Source: Terebella lapidaria
Lineage: Eukaryota > Annelida > Polychaeta > Terebellida > Terebellidae
Reading direction: 5' to 3'
Assembly (NCBI GenBank): GCA_949152475.1
Contig: OX424559.1
Coordinates: forward strand, 14,539,809-14,603,808
Length of the DNA stretch: 64,000 nucleotides
Both the position numbers and the translations under genes were made by a program. Under the pieces are notes generated by a model. The model was given only the letters and a program-made list of their open reading frames with translations. It was not told where the DNA came from and made no database searches. Positions 10,937-22,183 of this stretch are shown piece after piece (within the stretch, counting starts at the first letter, position 1; each line of letters opens with the position of its first letter).

Positions 10937-12529
10937 GCGGGAGATATAACCATTAATTATTCTATATATGACTGAGGATATATATATCTATTTTTCATTT
11001 GCATGTACGTATGCTTATTCCATGATATATGCTCCTTTTTTGACTGAAATTCGTACTTGAGAAGCACTTACCCACGCTTGTATCTATTTGAACAATAAAC
11101 ACCGTGGTTTACATCGTAAACAAATGGTATTTGGCTATAATTTTTTCCAGTAAGTTAACATAATTGTCTTATCATATGGGGTCGTCCAATGGCACTTTAG
11201 TTGTGTCAAAAATAAACCACAATAGCTTGTTCTGGTCAATGCAAACTTCTCAGCCGCCAGGGTCGCTACAATATCTCAGATGGAAGCATTACCCATGTAA
11301 ACACTAAATCCTTGCGATCGAATCCGAGTCCGTTTTCTGAACCTAAAGTCCAGCGTTGGGCAAAATCAAGAAAATGTTTGGAACTTCATGACCCCCCCCC
11401 CCCCCCATATATGACCAAAATGAGGTGAAATCAGGTGATCCAGAGCGATTGAGCATTTTCTGCCTCACTTGTGACACCTGTCATGACGTTTTGAAAAAAA
11501 AAAAACCCTACTGCATACTTGTTCCGGATGTGGTGTATTACTTATCAAGCAGATCCTGATAACGTCCATAGAGTTCATGGAGTCTATGTTTGAAATATTA
11601 CCACAAAGAATATTCAATAAGTTTTCCATCGTCACACAAGCAAAATTATGTCTTTAGAACTATTTGACACAGTTGATAGTTTCAGTTGTATAATTTCATC
11701 TGACTTGCTCAAAGCGATCCTGATGGCTCACCCCAGGGAATAATGGCGTCGGCCCTGCGAAGAAGCTAGAATAGTATTATTGCCAAATAATCGGACAAAA
11801 TGTTCTCCGTGTGAATGTAAATTCATCATGTAGATTGCTGTTTAGGCCATGTTGTTTTTTTTTTTTTTTGTTTCCCGTCAATTCATTTTTCGCAATGTAC
11901 CAGCCAGCCAGGAAAAAAGAAACAAACACAGGAAAAAAAACACAGACGTTTATTATCACAATAACATCTTAATTCCCAAACTGACTCATGCCAAAAATGT
12001 AAAATGATGGTATTTGATCATTTGCTAAGTTATTAGGTACTTTATCATTATCGATGTTCAGTGTTTTGGAGGATAACACACATTGGGGTTTTTTTTGGAG
12101 AAAAACGACCAAAATTTTTTTTTTCTTTCAAAATAAATGCTATTTTCACCAGCCCGCTGACGGGAAACAAATAAATAGAACATGGCCTCAGGTATTTATC
12201 ACGACAAATCAGCATAATGATGTGAATAGGAAAAATCACCATATTGTTGCTTTTTAATATATAAAACATATTATAACTAGTCTACTCTTCAAGATAGTCT
12301 ATAATGCAACTGACCATGATAGATACAACAAAAACATTTGGTTCCCTTGCATTACCGGACAATACACTTTTCACAACATTATGTGCTGTGATAGATGTCA
12401 CCGAAAAATGTGAACGTTATGATTCATGCGACGCCTATTCGCTAGGCGTCGCCATCGTCAGTCTTTGCTCTGACACACGTAAGATTTATTTCTACTTTTG
12501 TTCTACATTCATACGCATATGCTGCATGA
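10937..12529. other. Spacer downstream of copy B, no gene seen
   Basis: Paralogous to 5159-7100. It contains a run of about 13 C near 11393 and poly-T/A runs. A perfect 8-bp hairpin (GACGCCTA-ttcgc-TAGGCGTC) lies at 12430-12450. Confidence 0.6.
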
Positions 12530-13225
12530 TAAAACCGAATATTGTGAAAACCCCGACATGGTCGGCTTTTCCATGTGATAAAAGTGACCATGTCGCTTTT
12601 TTCACGTGAAATATCCGACCATGTCGCTTTTTTCACGGTTGGTGTTTCCGCCGTGAAAAAAGCGACATGCCCGTGAAATACCCGACATTAACTGCGGAGC
12701 TATTGAAATAGCGTTTGTTCGTGAAATTCACGACATGCATGACCATGTTATCGTCCAATTCATTGACAACGCAATATTGAATCAGGACACAGCGCTGAAA
12801 TCGAGTGGTAGGGGACGATCTGGCACAACAAGGGGGGGGGGGGTTATGGTGCGATATATGACCAATACACATACATCGAACGATATGTGCTGCGTTCCAT
12901 TCAAGTCGTGTAAATGGTGATCATGAGTGAGAAGACACGGTAATAGACCTACGAGTTCAAAGCATTCCATTGGCAAAACACACAAATTGACATCAAGTGT
13001 GTCTGTTTACATTCCCTATTGCAACAATGATTAAATTGAAACGTGTTTAGAAGCCAAATAATCCATGATTATTGGTATTGCAAGCAGATTAGAATAAAAA
13101 ATTATCCACCAATCACATCAGGCGTGAAAAATGCGACATGAACGATAATAAGCATTTGACCGTGAGAAACGCGACATACATGATGTTCGATTTTCTCACA
13201 TGTCGCGTATGTCATGCTACAGATA
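12530..13225. repeat. Insertion rich in CGACATG / TTTTTTCACG motifs, with a hairpin
   Basis: Relative to the copy B spacer, about 690 extra bases lie here. Both ends carry direct and inverted copies of CATGTCGC(T)nCACG. A perfect 18-bp inverted repeat with a 14-base loop lies at 12620-12669. This suggests a foldback or MITE insertion, but no clean TIR or target duplication could be defined. Confidence 0.5.
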
Positions 13226-13235
13226 TACACTAGCA

Positions 13236-13440
13236 GTAATGCGTGTGTTTATCAGTCATCCCATTTCTCCCCAAGTTCAAATGTTCACGCCTTATAACAG
13301 TGAAAATGTAATTAGTCACACTCAGGCGCTGTTCACAGTCAACTCACGCCAATCAGTGGGAATTCCACACGACTGCGTGTTTGAGAGTGTGTGTGATGGT
13401 CGAGAGTACATGTATGTACAAGATTACTGCATGCTAACTT
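13236..13440 (+). other. Conserved upstream block of copy C
   Basis: Very similar to 7165-7400, with the same open frame for about 60 codons, then divergence. It shows that copy C once had the same 5' region as copy B. Confidence 0.5.
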
Positions 13441-14036
13441 GATTTAGCTTCAATTAGCTTCAATTACTCGCACAAAACAACAACTGGGAATAATTGTGGG
13501 GTATCTGACTTGAAACGCTTGAAAGATCATTTTTGTATGAAATCGCCACAATTAACCCATTCACTGCGGGACTCAGTGAAATCGCCTGTGCGGAGAAAAA
13601 ATAGCAAAGTATGATATATCCTCAGATATTTTGAATTTCTCAAGAAAAAGTTGGAATATTATTGTAAAAATTATATATATTTGGTACTAAACTTTATTCT
13701 CACCAATACAGCAGCAATGCCAATAAAGTTTATTTGTAATGTAGCAGGTTACCGAGGCAACGATCACATTTAACAAACAAAGCATGCTTTTTACACGGCA
13801 CTAAATTATTCCCTTCAGACACAAACTTATGTCTCCATCTCCATTGACCTGATCAGATATATTATGCATGAGCTGAATGAAATAGTTCGTGATTGCTGAT
13901 CAACATATTGCAATGATAACTGTAAAAGTGAACAGCATATAAATATTGTAAATCACATATATGCCATGTGTGCATATAAATCAAAATTTACATGTAGACG
14001 AAATACATGCTGGTTCCTTCTCTTTTCGGATCTCGC
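13441..14036. other. No gene seen
   Basis: AT-rich spacer. The expected positions of exons 1-3 of copy C hold no recognisable exon. Confidence 0.5.
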
Positions 14037-14317
14037 CATGCTAGAAAGGTTTCCGCCGTGCTAGAAAGGTTTGCGCCGTGCTAGAAAGGTTTGTGCCGTG
14101 CTAGAAAGGTTTCCGCCGTGCTAAGAAGGTTCCCGCCCGTGCTAAAAACTCGGCGGATTGTTTAACAAACTCGCTGAAAACTATCGTCTTGACTTCAAAC
14201 TTGGCGGATTGATTTACAATCTCGGCGCATTGGTTCACAAACTGGGCGGTAACTCTTTCTGGAATTCAAAATTGGCGGATTGATTCATAAACTACTTGGC
14301 AGCATAGGGCCACCGTA
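14037..14317 (-). repeat. Short 20-bp minisatellite element ending in CCACCGTA
   Basis: About five 20-bp units (GTGCTAGAAAGGTTTGCGCC type) are followed by about 180 bases with GGCGGATTG repeats, ending at CCACCGTA. The last about 200 bases match the right end of the element at 20262-21468 base for base as far as I can compare. Confidence 0.8.
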
Positions 14318-14884
14318 ATCTAAAGTAATACATATAAATTTGAGATGACTGGCCGAACATTGCTCCCTGCGTTATCTTAGAGTGCCCATGCATGTTCGCC
14401 AAACTTTTGTGAAATAGCATAACGATTTTGACACTCCACACTGACTTATCACACATTGTTCAGAGCCAAAGACCTTGTCTCGGCTATACACAGTATATAC
14501 GTGTTCTCGCGGAATTGGTTATATGTGGATACTTGCACTTGATTGATATAATAGATATATTTTTCTTCAGGCATCTGTTTATTGACAAATATGAAATAAA
14601 AAGTGTAACCTAGGAATATGAAACGCTATTACAACATATTTTGTTGACGTATTTGTCAGGTAATACTAAGTAATTCTACTGTTTCACTTGATTGACATAA
14701 TAGATATATTTTTCTTCATACTTCTGTTTATTGACAAATATGAAATAAAAAGTGTAACCTAGGAATATGAAACGTTATTACAACATATGCTGTTGACGTA
14801 TTTTTGTCAGGTAATACTAAGTAATTCTAGTGTTTCATGAGTATTTTTCAGTTAAGCTCTCATTTATTTTTATGTACATTTCAG
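14318..14884. other. Local duplication, no gene
   Basis: A segment of about 120 bases (TTGATT/GACATAATAGATATATTTTTCTTCA through AGTGTAACCTAGGAATATG) occurs twice in tandem, near 14535-14655 and 14690-14810. Nothing coding was seen before copy C exon 5. Confidence 0.6.
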
Positions 14885-14932
14885 ATGACATAGGTGTTGC
14901 AGACCTCTTCCTGGTGTTGTTCAGATTCGACA
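14885..14932 (+). pseudogene. Copy C, only exon 5 remains
   Basis: The exon encodes DIGVADLFLVLFRFD between TTTCAG and the donor GTGAGT, closest to copy D exon 5. No exons 1-4 were found between the upstream block at 13236 and here. A downstream acceptor at 15864-15865 would give an immediate stop. I read this as a decayed gene copy. Confidence 0.7.
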
Positions 14933-17379
14933 GTGAGTATATTTCACGTGTGTATTCTGGATCGAAAAGTAACATTGAACATTAATTATATTAGAATATA
15001 ATATCATTCTATAATGGCACTCGAATTGTGCATTCCTCCAAAGTTTGCTCTAATTGTTCTTTGTTTATGGAAGTTTTCTTCTTGGATTCGGCCTTTCAAT
15101 ATTGAATAATTTAACTGTCCATATTCATCCATTTTGCTAAAACATTCCCAAGCGTTTACAAGTATGTGTAAACATTCACTGCATTACGAATTGGATATGG
15201 GTCTTCAAATGATCATTCCCAAACAGAGAGTGTAGAATAGATAGGTTTCACGCTGCAAATTTGCATTTTTTTTATCATTTTGTTAATATACTAGTATTCT
15301 TTAATTCCAAAAATCGAGTCATACTGATATTTGTAAACACATTCATTAATAAAGCGCCTCCAGCCGTCAGGCTTTCAAAATACAAAATAGTGCTGGGGAG
15401 CCTTATGTTATCTTCAATACGTAAACTATGGCCGTAAAATTACGTCTATATTGGTAACGCAAGAAAAACAGAACAGTGACGTCATATGAGCCCATGAAGC
15501 ATTGCAGCCAGCTGGCGATTGCATATATTCCTAAACATTCCCGTTCCATTTCACCATCACGTATTCATACTCAAACTCAATATACAAATAGATTGAGATC
15601 TTTTGTTGAGAACAAAATAGGTTCACACACACGTTGTATAATGATGACAAGTTCTTTAAAATTGAAGCAGGAATATAATCAGGTAAGAACTAGTTCTTCA
15701 TAAAATGTGTTATTACTGTTCTCATCATCTCGCATCATAACGATCGCATAATGTATTCTGCATGTTTATATCATGGTGTCTTTATTGATTTACAGGATAA
15801 TTCACTTCGGAATATGTGTGGACACTCTCCGTGATTTGAATACAAAATGTATTTTTGTTTTGCAGACTAATAGTTAATAGCATAGCTCGGAATGTGCATT
15901 AGTGATTGTTATTATATGTTGTAATAATAAATTAACTATAATACTACATTTTTTTCAGTATTATTGATTGTGTCGTATAGTTCCGTTTTGATATTACTAG
16001 AAGTTGCGAGGTTCTGAGCTAGGCTGTCATAAGACGCTGTTATATTTTCGGTTAATGTATGTAAAAAAGATAAAGCCAAAATAAAACCAAAACCTTCAGT
16101 AGATCTCTAAAATTCATTTGTAATAAACATGGTACCAAAACAAGGTATTAACTATTAAAAGTCATCAAAATGAGTCCACTATTCAATCTCTAGATCCATT
16201 GCCAAGGCCATTAATACGAATATTTGTACAATGGAAAGACTCTGAAATACCTGTGATCACTTTGACATTCTCATCATAAACAACCGTAGGGTCAGAACTA
16301 CTCACAACGTACTCGATGGTCGACTTTCAAGCTCTGTGGGAAGAAACCTCAATTTACTAAGGCTAAAAGAAAGATCCTGTGCATAATCAATATTAGAATC
16401 AGTTACGCTGCTTGAATCCGAGAAATTAAAAGGCTTTTATTTCGACACCGATTGAAATTCGATATACATCTAGAATATGAGTTGGAAAATTGACACTTCA
16501 AATGACGAGAAGTACACAGGAAATCTAGAGATAAAGTTGTCATGGAATGGATGTCTGGCCTGGGCACTCGGCCTGCCTTCCAATACGTCTATCGCTTCCT
16601 GCGGCAAGTGACCAGGACGAAATCTCATGGCGGTGATGCTGGCAGAGTAGTTTTTGATAAAAATCTGATATTATTTTTGGGCTGCGATGTGCAGACAGAA
16701 GTCAAACGAAACCTATACGCTGAAAAAGAGGGAGCATGAGTTGGATTATTCTTCGGTATTCCAGTTTTAAAATTAAATTATTCCATAGAAAACTTTGAAG
16801 ATTAAATTTGCACGATGATGGGCACTATGCCATGAGAGATGCTGATAATAAAAATATGCCTTATATTATCAGACTTCTGATGAATATGTAACTGTGTCCA
16901 TGATTACAAGATAGAGATTTTTCCTTGGATTCACCACCCCATTGATCTGAAGATACAATTGCAAACTTACAGCATTCTACATGACAACTCCTGGGTAAGT
17001 AGAGCAGAAATGTACATAGGTCGTGAAAATGAAGTGAATAGCCATTGAAAATTCGCATGCAACATTATGGCAGATTACACAAAAAAGGAAGTAAATAGGC
17101 TAACGGCTGCCAATGAAGTAATTATCCTGTGAAGATATCGCATGCTACATATGCAAACCAGTAAGTGCACTTGATCGAATGAGAGAAAACATCGAGTATA
17201 TAACAATATTGGGAATTAGGTAAAGTTTGAATTCCGCCATCCATAGTCCATGCGGATAAGCCACTGTGGAATCAGGGCGGGCGTGGGTAATTACTTTAGA
17301 ACTATAACCAGGTAACCAGTCTGTCAAACGAGTCCAGCCATTCATACATTATTCAGACATTACATCATCATGGTAATGT
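14933..17379. other. Downstream of copy C, no gene seen
   Basis: 15000-16200 is paralogous to the region after copy D (30370-31500), including short ORFs near 15476 and 30785 whose frames do not look selected. 16200-17379 holds nothing recognisable. Confidence 0.5.
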
Positions 17380-17725
17380 AGCCCGGAACGCCATGTGCGT
17401 GGCGCCCGGAACTCACGCATGTGGGCGTGTTGCTTGGCCGGCCTCGCCGACGGCCCTGCTACGGGGATAGAGCCCTGGACAGCCGAACGGTCTGCCAGAG
17501 CTTATGTCGCACCATCACAGGGCGGAAGACTACCGTTCCAGAGGGCGTGCCACCCCGGATCCAAGTAGCTCCCCCTCCTGGGCCCTCAATTGGAAATTGC
17601 CCCGGGGTCCTAGCGAGCCCGCTCAGCCAGAGGAATGGGACGTCGAGAACATGGCCATGCTCGTTGACGTCCTCTCGCCTTGACTGCTCTGAGACAACTC
17701 CCGAGTAAGCAAGACGGGCTGCCAG
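17380..17725. other. GC-rich island of unknown origin
   Basis: This block of about 350 bases is far more GC-rich than its surroundings (GCCCGGAACGCC, CTTGGCCGGCCTCGCC). It starts TGTAGCCCGG and contains CTTATATACC near its right end. It could be a solo LTR or another mobile fragment. No second copy is in the window and no function is claimed. Confidence 0.35.
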
Positions 17726-18032
17726 CTTATATACCTGTTAGTCACGAGAGCGAGGGCTGACGTCAGACCATTGTTTGCAGTATAGTGGAGCGATAAAAGA
17801 CGATGTACGTCCATAAGCGACACACGTGCTTCGAATGTGAAGCGGCCTAAACAGGTGAGGTATGGTGTACGATAATGACTGAAACTCCTGTCGCAATCTT
17901 TGGGCAAAATCGCCACAATAATGTATACTATTTTTATTTTCACATATTCGACCCCTACGGTGGCTGATATATGCCTTTTTTTGCAACCCGCTTTGCACCA
18001 TGCAAAAAAAAAATTAAATAAAACTAGACGAT

Positions 18033-19607
18033 GCCAGTGTGTCTTTTGATAAAGTATTTGGTCGGGCTTTGTTTCTATTGCAAAATGTTGTATTTTATGT
18101 TTGTTTTTGGAATCATCAAAATTTGGTTATATTGGTGGTAATAGATTGATTCTTACATTCATACCACTGAGCCGGTGTCACTGCTGGCGGACGTTAATCT
18201 GTCCCCGAGGATACCATCAACTCAGTAGCCTTCTGGCTTGTGATTAGGTACTTATGTACTTGTCATATATATATTCCATGGGGTCTGTTTCGGATTTCTA
18301 AATTATTTTCATAGGTTGTTGGGCAGTTGTACACTAATTCCATTAGCTGTACAGTAGAAACAACTACATTTATCACACTGTCCGCCCCTGACGACGCCAA
18401 TTTGTCTTTAATAAAGTATTTGGTCGGGCTTTGTTTCTATTGCAAAATGTTTTATTTTGTGTTTGTTATTGGAATCATCATAATTTGGTTATATTGGTGG
18501 TAATAGATTGATTCTTACATTCATACCACTGAGCCGGTGTCACTGCTGGTAGACGTTAATTCTGTCCCCGAGGATACCATCAACTCAGAAGCCTTCTGGC
18601 TTGTGACTGGGTACTTATGTACTTGTCATATATCTATTCCATGGGGTCTGTTTCGGATTTCTAAATTATTTTCATAGGTTGTTGGGCAGTTGTACACTAA
18701 TTCCATTAGGTGTACAGTAGAAACAACTACATTTATCACACTGTCCGCCCCTGACGACGCCAATTTGTCTTTAATAAACTATTTGGTCGGGCTTTGTTTC
18801 TATTGCAAAATGTTTTATTTTGTGTTTGTTATTGGAATCATCATAATTTGGTTATATTGGTGGTGATAGATTGACTCTTATATTCATACCACTGAGCCGG
18901 TATCACTGCGGGTGGACGTTAATTCTGTCCCCGAGGATACCATCAACTCCTCAATGGCCTTTTGGCTTATGATTAGGTACTTATATACTTGTCATATATC
19001 TATTCCATGGGGTCTGTTTCGGATTTGCTAACTTATTTTCATAGGTTGTTGGGCAGTTGTACACTAATTCCATCAGGTGTACAGTAGAAACAACTACATT
19101 TACCACACTGTCTGCCCCTGACGACGCCCGTGTGTCTTTGATAAAGTATTTGGTCGGGCTTTGTTTCTATTGCAAAATGTTGTATTTTATGTTTGTTATT
19201 GGAATCATCAAAACTTGGTTATATTGGTGGTAATAGATTGATTCTTACATTCATACCACTGAGCCGGTGTCACTGCTGGTGGACGTTAATTCTGTCCCCG
19301 AGGATACCATCAACTCGTAGCCTTTTGGCTTGTTATTAGGTACTTATGTACTTGTCATATATCTATTCCATGGGGTCTGTTTCGGATTTCTAAATTATTT
19401 TCATAGGTTGTTGGACAGCTGTACACTAATTCCATCAGCTGTACAGTAGAAACAACTACATTTACCACACTGTCCGCCCCTGACGACGCCAGTGTGTCTT
19501 TTGATAAAGTATTTGGTCGGGCTTTGTTTCTATTGCAAAATGTATTGTATGTTTGTTATTGGAATCATCAAAATTTGGTTATATTGGTGGTAATAGATTG
19601 ATTCTTA
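18033..19607 (+). repeat. Tandem array of about 4.3 units of a 363-bp repeat
   Basis: The landmark GACGACGCC-(A)-TTTGTCTTT recurs at 18396, 18759, 19126 and 19488 (spacing 362-367). Each unit has TTTGGTCGGGCTTTGTTTCT, CCACTGAGCCGGTGTCACTG and CAGTAGAAACAACTACATTT. Single diverged copies are dispersed in region 3 and elsewhere in the window. Confidence 0.93.
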
Positions 19608-19609
19608 CA

Positions 19610-20180
19610 CTCAACAATTTTGATCACGTTCAAAATGTTTTCTACGCATTCAAAATGTTTTGCACGCATCCAAAACTATTAAAACCGCGATCAAAACTAT
19701 TTTTGACATGTAGAAATAGTTTTGATCACGATTTTAATAGTTTTGAACACGTGCAAAACATTATGAACACGTAGAAAGCATTTTACGTGTTCAAAATGTT
19801 TTACGTGTACACAACTAATTTCGTAGGTACGAAACTAATTATTTTAATTTGAAAAAGAGTGGGTGTGAGCCGCCAGTAAGAAAAACGTAAATAATTAAAT
19901 TAAGCGTTCAATTCAATTATTTAAAAATGCAGATCGGATAAATAATTAAATTAAGCGCTTAATTTAATTATTTACGTGTTTCTTACTGGCGGCTCACACC
20001 CATTCTTTTTCAAATTAAAATAATTATTTTCGAACATATGAAATTAGTTTTGTACACGTTCAAAATGTTTTCTACGCGTTCAAAGTGTTTTGCACGTGTT
20101 CAATACTATTAAAGTCGCGATCTAAACTATTTTTGACGTGCAGAAATAGTTTTGATCGCGATCAAAATTATTGAGTTTAG
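19610..20180. repeat. Large imperfect palindrome, centre near 19935
   Basis: The arms share GTGTGAGCCGCCAGTAAGAA (19864-19883) and its complement (about 19978-19998). They extend outward through iterated TTCAAAATGTTTTCTACGC, CGCGATC and CACGT motifs. Transcription or replication could form a long cruciform. Confidence 0.85.
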
Positions 20181-20261
20181 TTATTTATTTTCTTTTTGCA
20201 TGTTGTGAAGCATGTTGCAAATAATTATGGCATATATCAGCCACCGTAGACCCCATAATAG

Positions 20262-20850
20262 CGGGAACCTTTTTAGCACGGCGGAAACCTTCTTAGCACG
20301 GCGCAAACCTTTCTAGCACGGCGCAAACCTTTTTAGCATGGCCCAAACCTTTTTAGCACGGCGGAAACCTTTCTAGCATGGCGAGAACCTTTCTAGCATG
20401 GCACAAACCTTTCTAGCACGGCGCAAACCTTTCTAGCACGGCGCAAACCTTTCTAGCACGGCGCAAACCTTTCTAGCATGGCGAGAACCTTTCTAGCATG
20501 GCACAAACCTTTCTAGCACGGCACAAACCTTTCTAGCACGGCGCAAACCTTTCTAGCACGGCACAAACCTTTCTAGCATGGCGGAAACCTTTCTAGCACG
20601 GCGGAAACCTTTCTAGCACGGCGGAAACCTTTCTAGCATGGCGAGAACCTTTCTAGCACGGCGCAAACCTTTCTAGCACGGCGGAAACCTTTCTAGCACG
20701 GCGGAAACCTTTCTAGCATGGCGAGAACCTTTCTAGCATGGCACAAACCTTTCTAGCACGGCGCAAACCTTTCTAGCACGGCGCAAACCTTTCTAGCACG
20801 GCGGAAACCTTTCTAGCATGGCGGAAACCTTTCTAGCATGGCGAGAACCT
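20262..20850 (+). repeat. 20-bp minisatellite, about 29 units
   Basis: The unit AACCTTTCTAGCACGGCG(C/G)(A) repeats with an exact 20-base period; variants alternate CACGG/CATGG and CGCAA/CGGAA/CGAGA. There are no unique spacers, so this is not a CRISPR-like array. Confidence 0.95.
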
Positions 20851-20964
20851 TCATAAATAATCGACGGAAAGTCTGCAGAAAGCTTGATGTTGCAGTTAGC
20901 GGCCATGTCAACCATGAGTAACTGGGGCTCCACATGCTCCAGGGAAACTGGTTAGAAAGTTTTA

Positions 20965-21468
20965 TTCCATGCTAAAAACATTCCCGCCATGCTAGAAAGG
21001 TTTATGCCATGCTACAAAGGTTTCCGCCGTGCTAAGAAGGTTCCCGCCGTGCTAAAAAAGTTTGTGCCATGCTAGAAAGGTTCTCGCCATGCTAGAAAGT
21101 TTTCCGCCGTGCTAGAAAGGTTTGCGCCATGCTAGAAAGGTTTGCGCCATGCTAGAAAGGTTTCCGCCGTGCTAAGAAGGTTTCCGCCGTGCTAAAAAGG
21201 TTTGGGCCATGCTAAAAAGGTTTGCGCCGTGCTAGAAAGGTTTGCGCCGTGCTAAGAAGGTTTCCGCCGTGCTAAAAAGGTTCCCGCCCGTGCTAAAAAC
21301 TCGGCGGATTGTTTAACAAACTCGCTGAAAACTATCGTCTTGACTTCAAACTTGGCGGATTGATTTACAATCTCGGCGCATTGGTTCACAAACTGGGCGG
21401 TAACTCTTTCTGGAATTCAAAATTGGCGGATTGATTCATAAACTACTTGGCAGCATAGGGCCACCGTA
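20965..21468 (-). repeat. Inverted 20-bp minisatellite arm plus unique end CCACCGTA
   Basis: About 16 units of the same 20-bp repeat lie in the opposite orientation to 20262-20850. They are followed by about 170 bases of GGCGGATTG-rich sequence ending in CCACCGTA at 21461-21468. With the left arm and the 115-base spacer it forms a foldback structure. The end motif is the one used by the elements at 17956 and 53308. Confidence 0.85.
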
Positions 21469-21478
21469 GGTTTGATAT

Positions 21479-22172
21479 TGCTTGGTTCCCGCCTACAGCT
21501 TGGTACTAGTCCATGCAAAAAAAACGGCCGACGAACAGCCTGAAAACCCGGGATTTTCGTGTTGGACCTATATTTAGGAAGTACACTTTATACAGTGTAT
21601 GTGTGTTGATAAATATGCCAAAGCCATGAAATACCTTCATATCCATTCAATGGATTCATTTGGATGATCTACATGTGTATATATTTGGTATATTTTGAGT
21701 TTACATGGTCAAATCTGGGCGATTTCTGGCAACTTCATAAATCGGTTATATAATCATCATTAGTAAATGGCTATAAATTATTGCGGGTAATATTATTTAC
21801 CTGAGATAGCTGACCAAATCAACTGTCAGGGGCATATTTACCATCAAGGATAAAATGTTTCAAAGAAAAAACAAGAATTCTAAAAAAAATCATACTTGAG
21901 AGCAGTTTGGTGACCCAGGTAAAGGTTGCCAGAAATCCCTCACATATCGATATTAAACTGGAAAATATATAAACTGTATCCAACGTAGACTACTCAAAAT
22001 GTATCCATACAATGGCTATGAGGGTCAAGCATGGCTCTGACACATTTATTGGCACATACACACTGAATTTCATGAGATATTGGCTCAACACGAAAATCCC
22101 GGGTTTTCAAGCTGTTCGGTGACCGTTTTTTTTTGCATGGACTAGTACCAAGCTGTAGGTGGGAACCAAGCA
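21479..22172. mobile_element. Long-TIR MITE with 11-bp TSD
   Basis: Both ends read TGCTTGGTTCCC(G/A)CC and share TACAGCTTGGTACTAGTCCA. The inverted similarity runs inward for over 200 bases. AGGTTTGATAT flanks both sides (21468-21478 and 22173-22183). A 9-11 bp duplication is typical of Mutator-like elements, so a MULE-derived MITE is the best guess. There is no ORF. A second, interrupted copy is at 35349-37741. Confidence 0.78.
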
Positions 22173-22183
22173 AGGTTTGATAT

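Larger units (their letters stand above)
17956..20248. mobile_element. TIR element with TACGGTGG ends, 6-bp TSD, filled with 363-bp repeats and a palindrome
   Basis: The ends are perfect 20-bp inverted repeats, TACGGTGGCTGATATATGCC at 17956-17975 and its complement at 20229-20248. They continue as imperfect TIRs for about 35 more bases (both contain TTTGCAAC and CATGCAAAAA). The same 6 bases, GACCCC, flank both sides (17950-17955 and 20249-20254), as a target duplication. Inside are 4.3 tandem 363-bp units (18033-19607) and a large palindrome (about 19610-20180). There is no transposase ORF, so it must be non-autonomous. The superfamily is not assigned; related ends are at 53308-54981. Confidence 0.8.

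Noticed and set aside
12304..12609. 101-codon ORF upstream of copy C
   Set aside because: Its middle part is missing from the paralogous spacer of copy B and the rest is frameshifted there, so it is not conserved as protein.
15476..15703. 75-codon ORF, with a relative at 30785-30997
   Set aside because: Both are in paralogous 3' regions. The frames are open in each, but substitutions are mostly amino-acid-changing and the ends differ, so chance is more likely.
16542..16739. 65-codon ORF as a gene
   Set aside because: No motif, no splice context and no paralogue in the other spacers.
18390..18400. Hammerhead ribozyme core (CTGANGA) in the 363-bp repeat
   Set aside because: CTGACGA/CTGATGA is present in the copies, but no GAAA with a matching stem II and no stem I of sufficient length can be drawn around it.
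20262..20850. CRISPR-like regular array
   Set aside because: The 20-bp units are contiguous with no unique spacers, and the sequence is clearly eukaryotic. It is a minisatellite.
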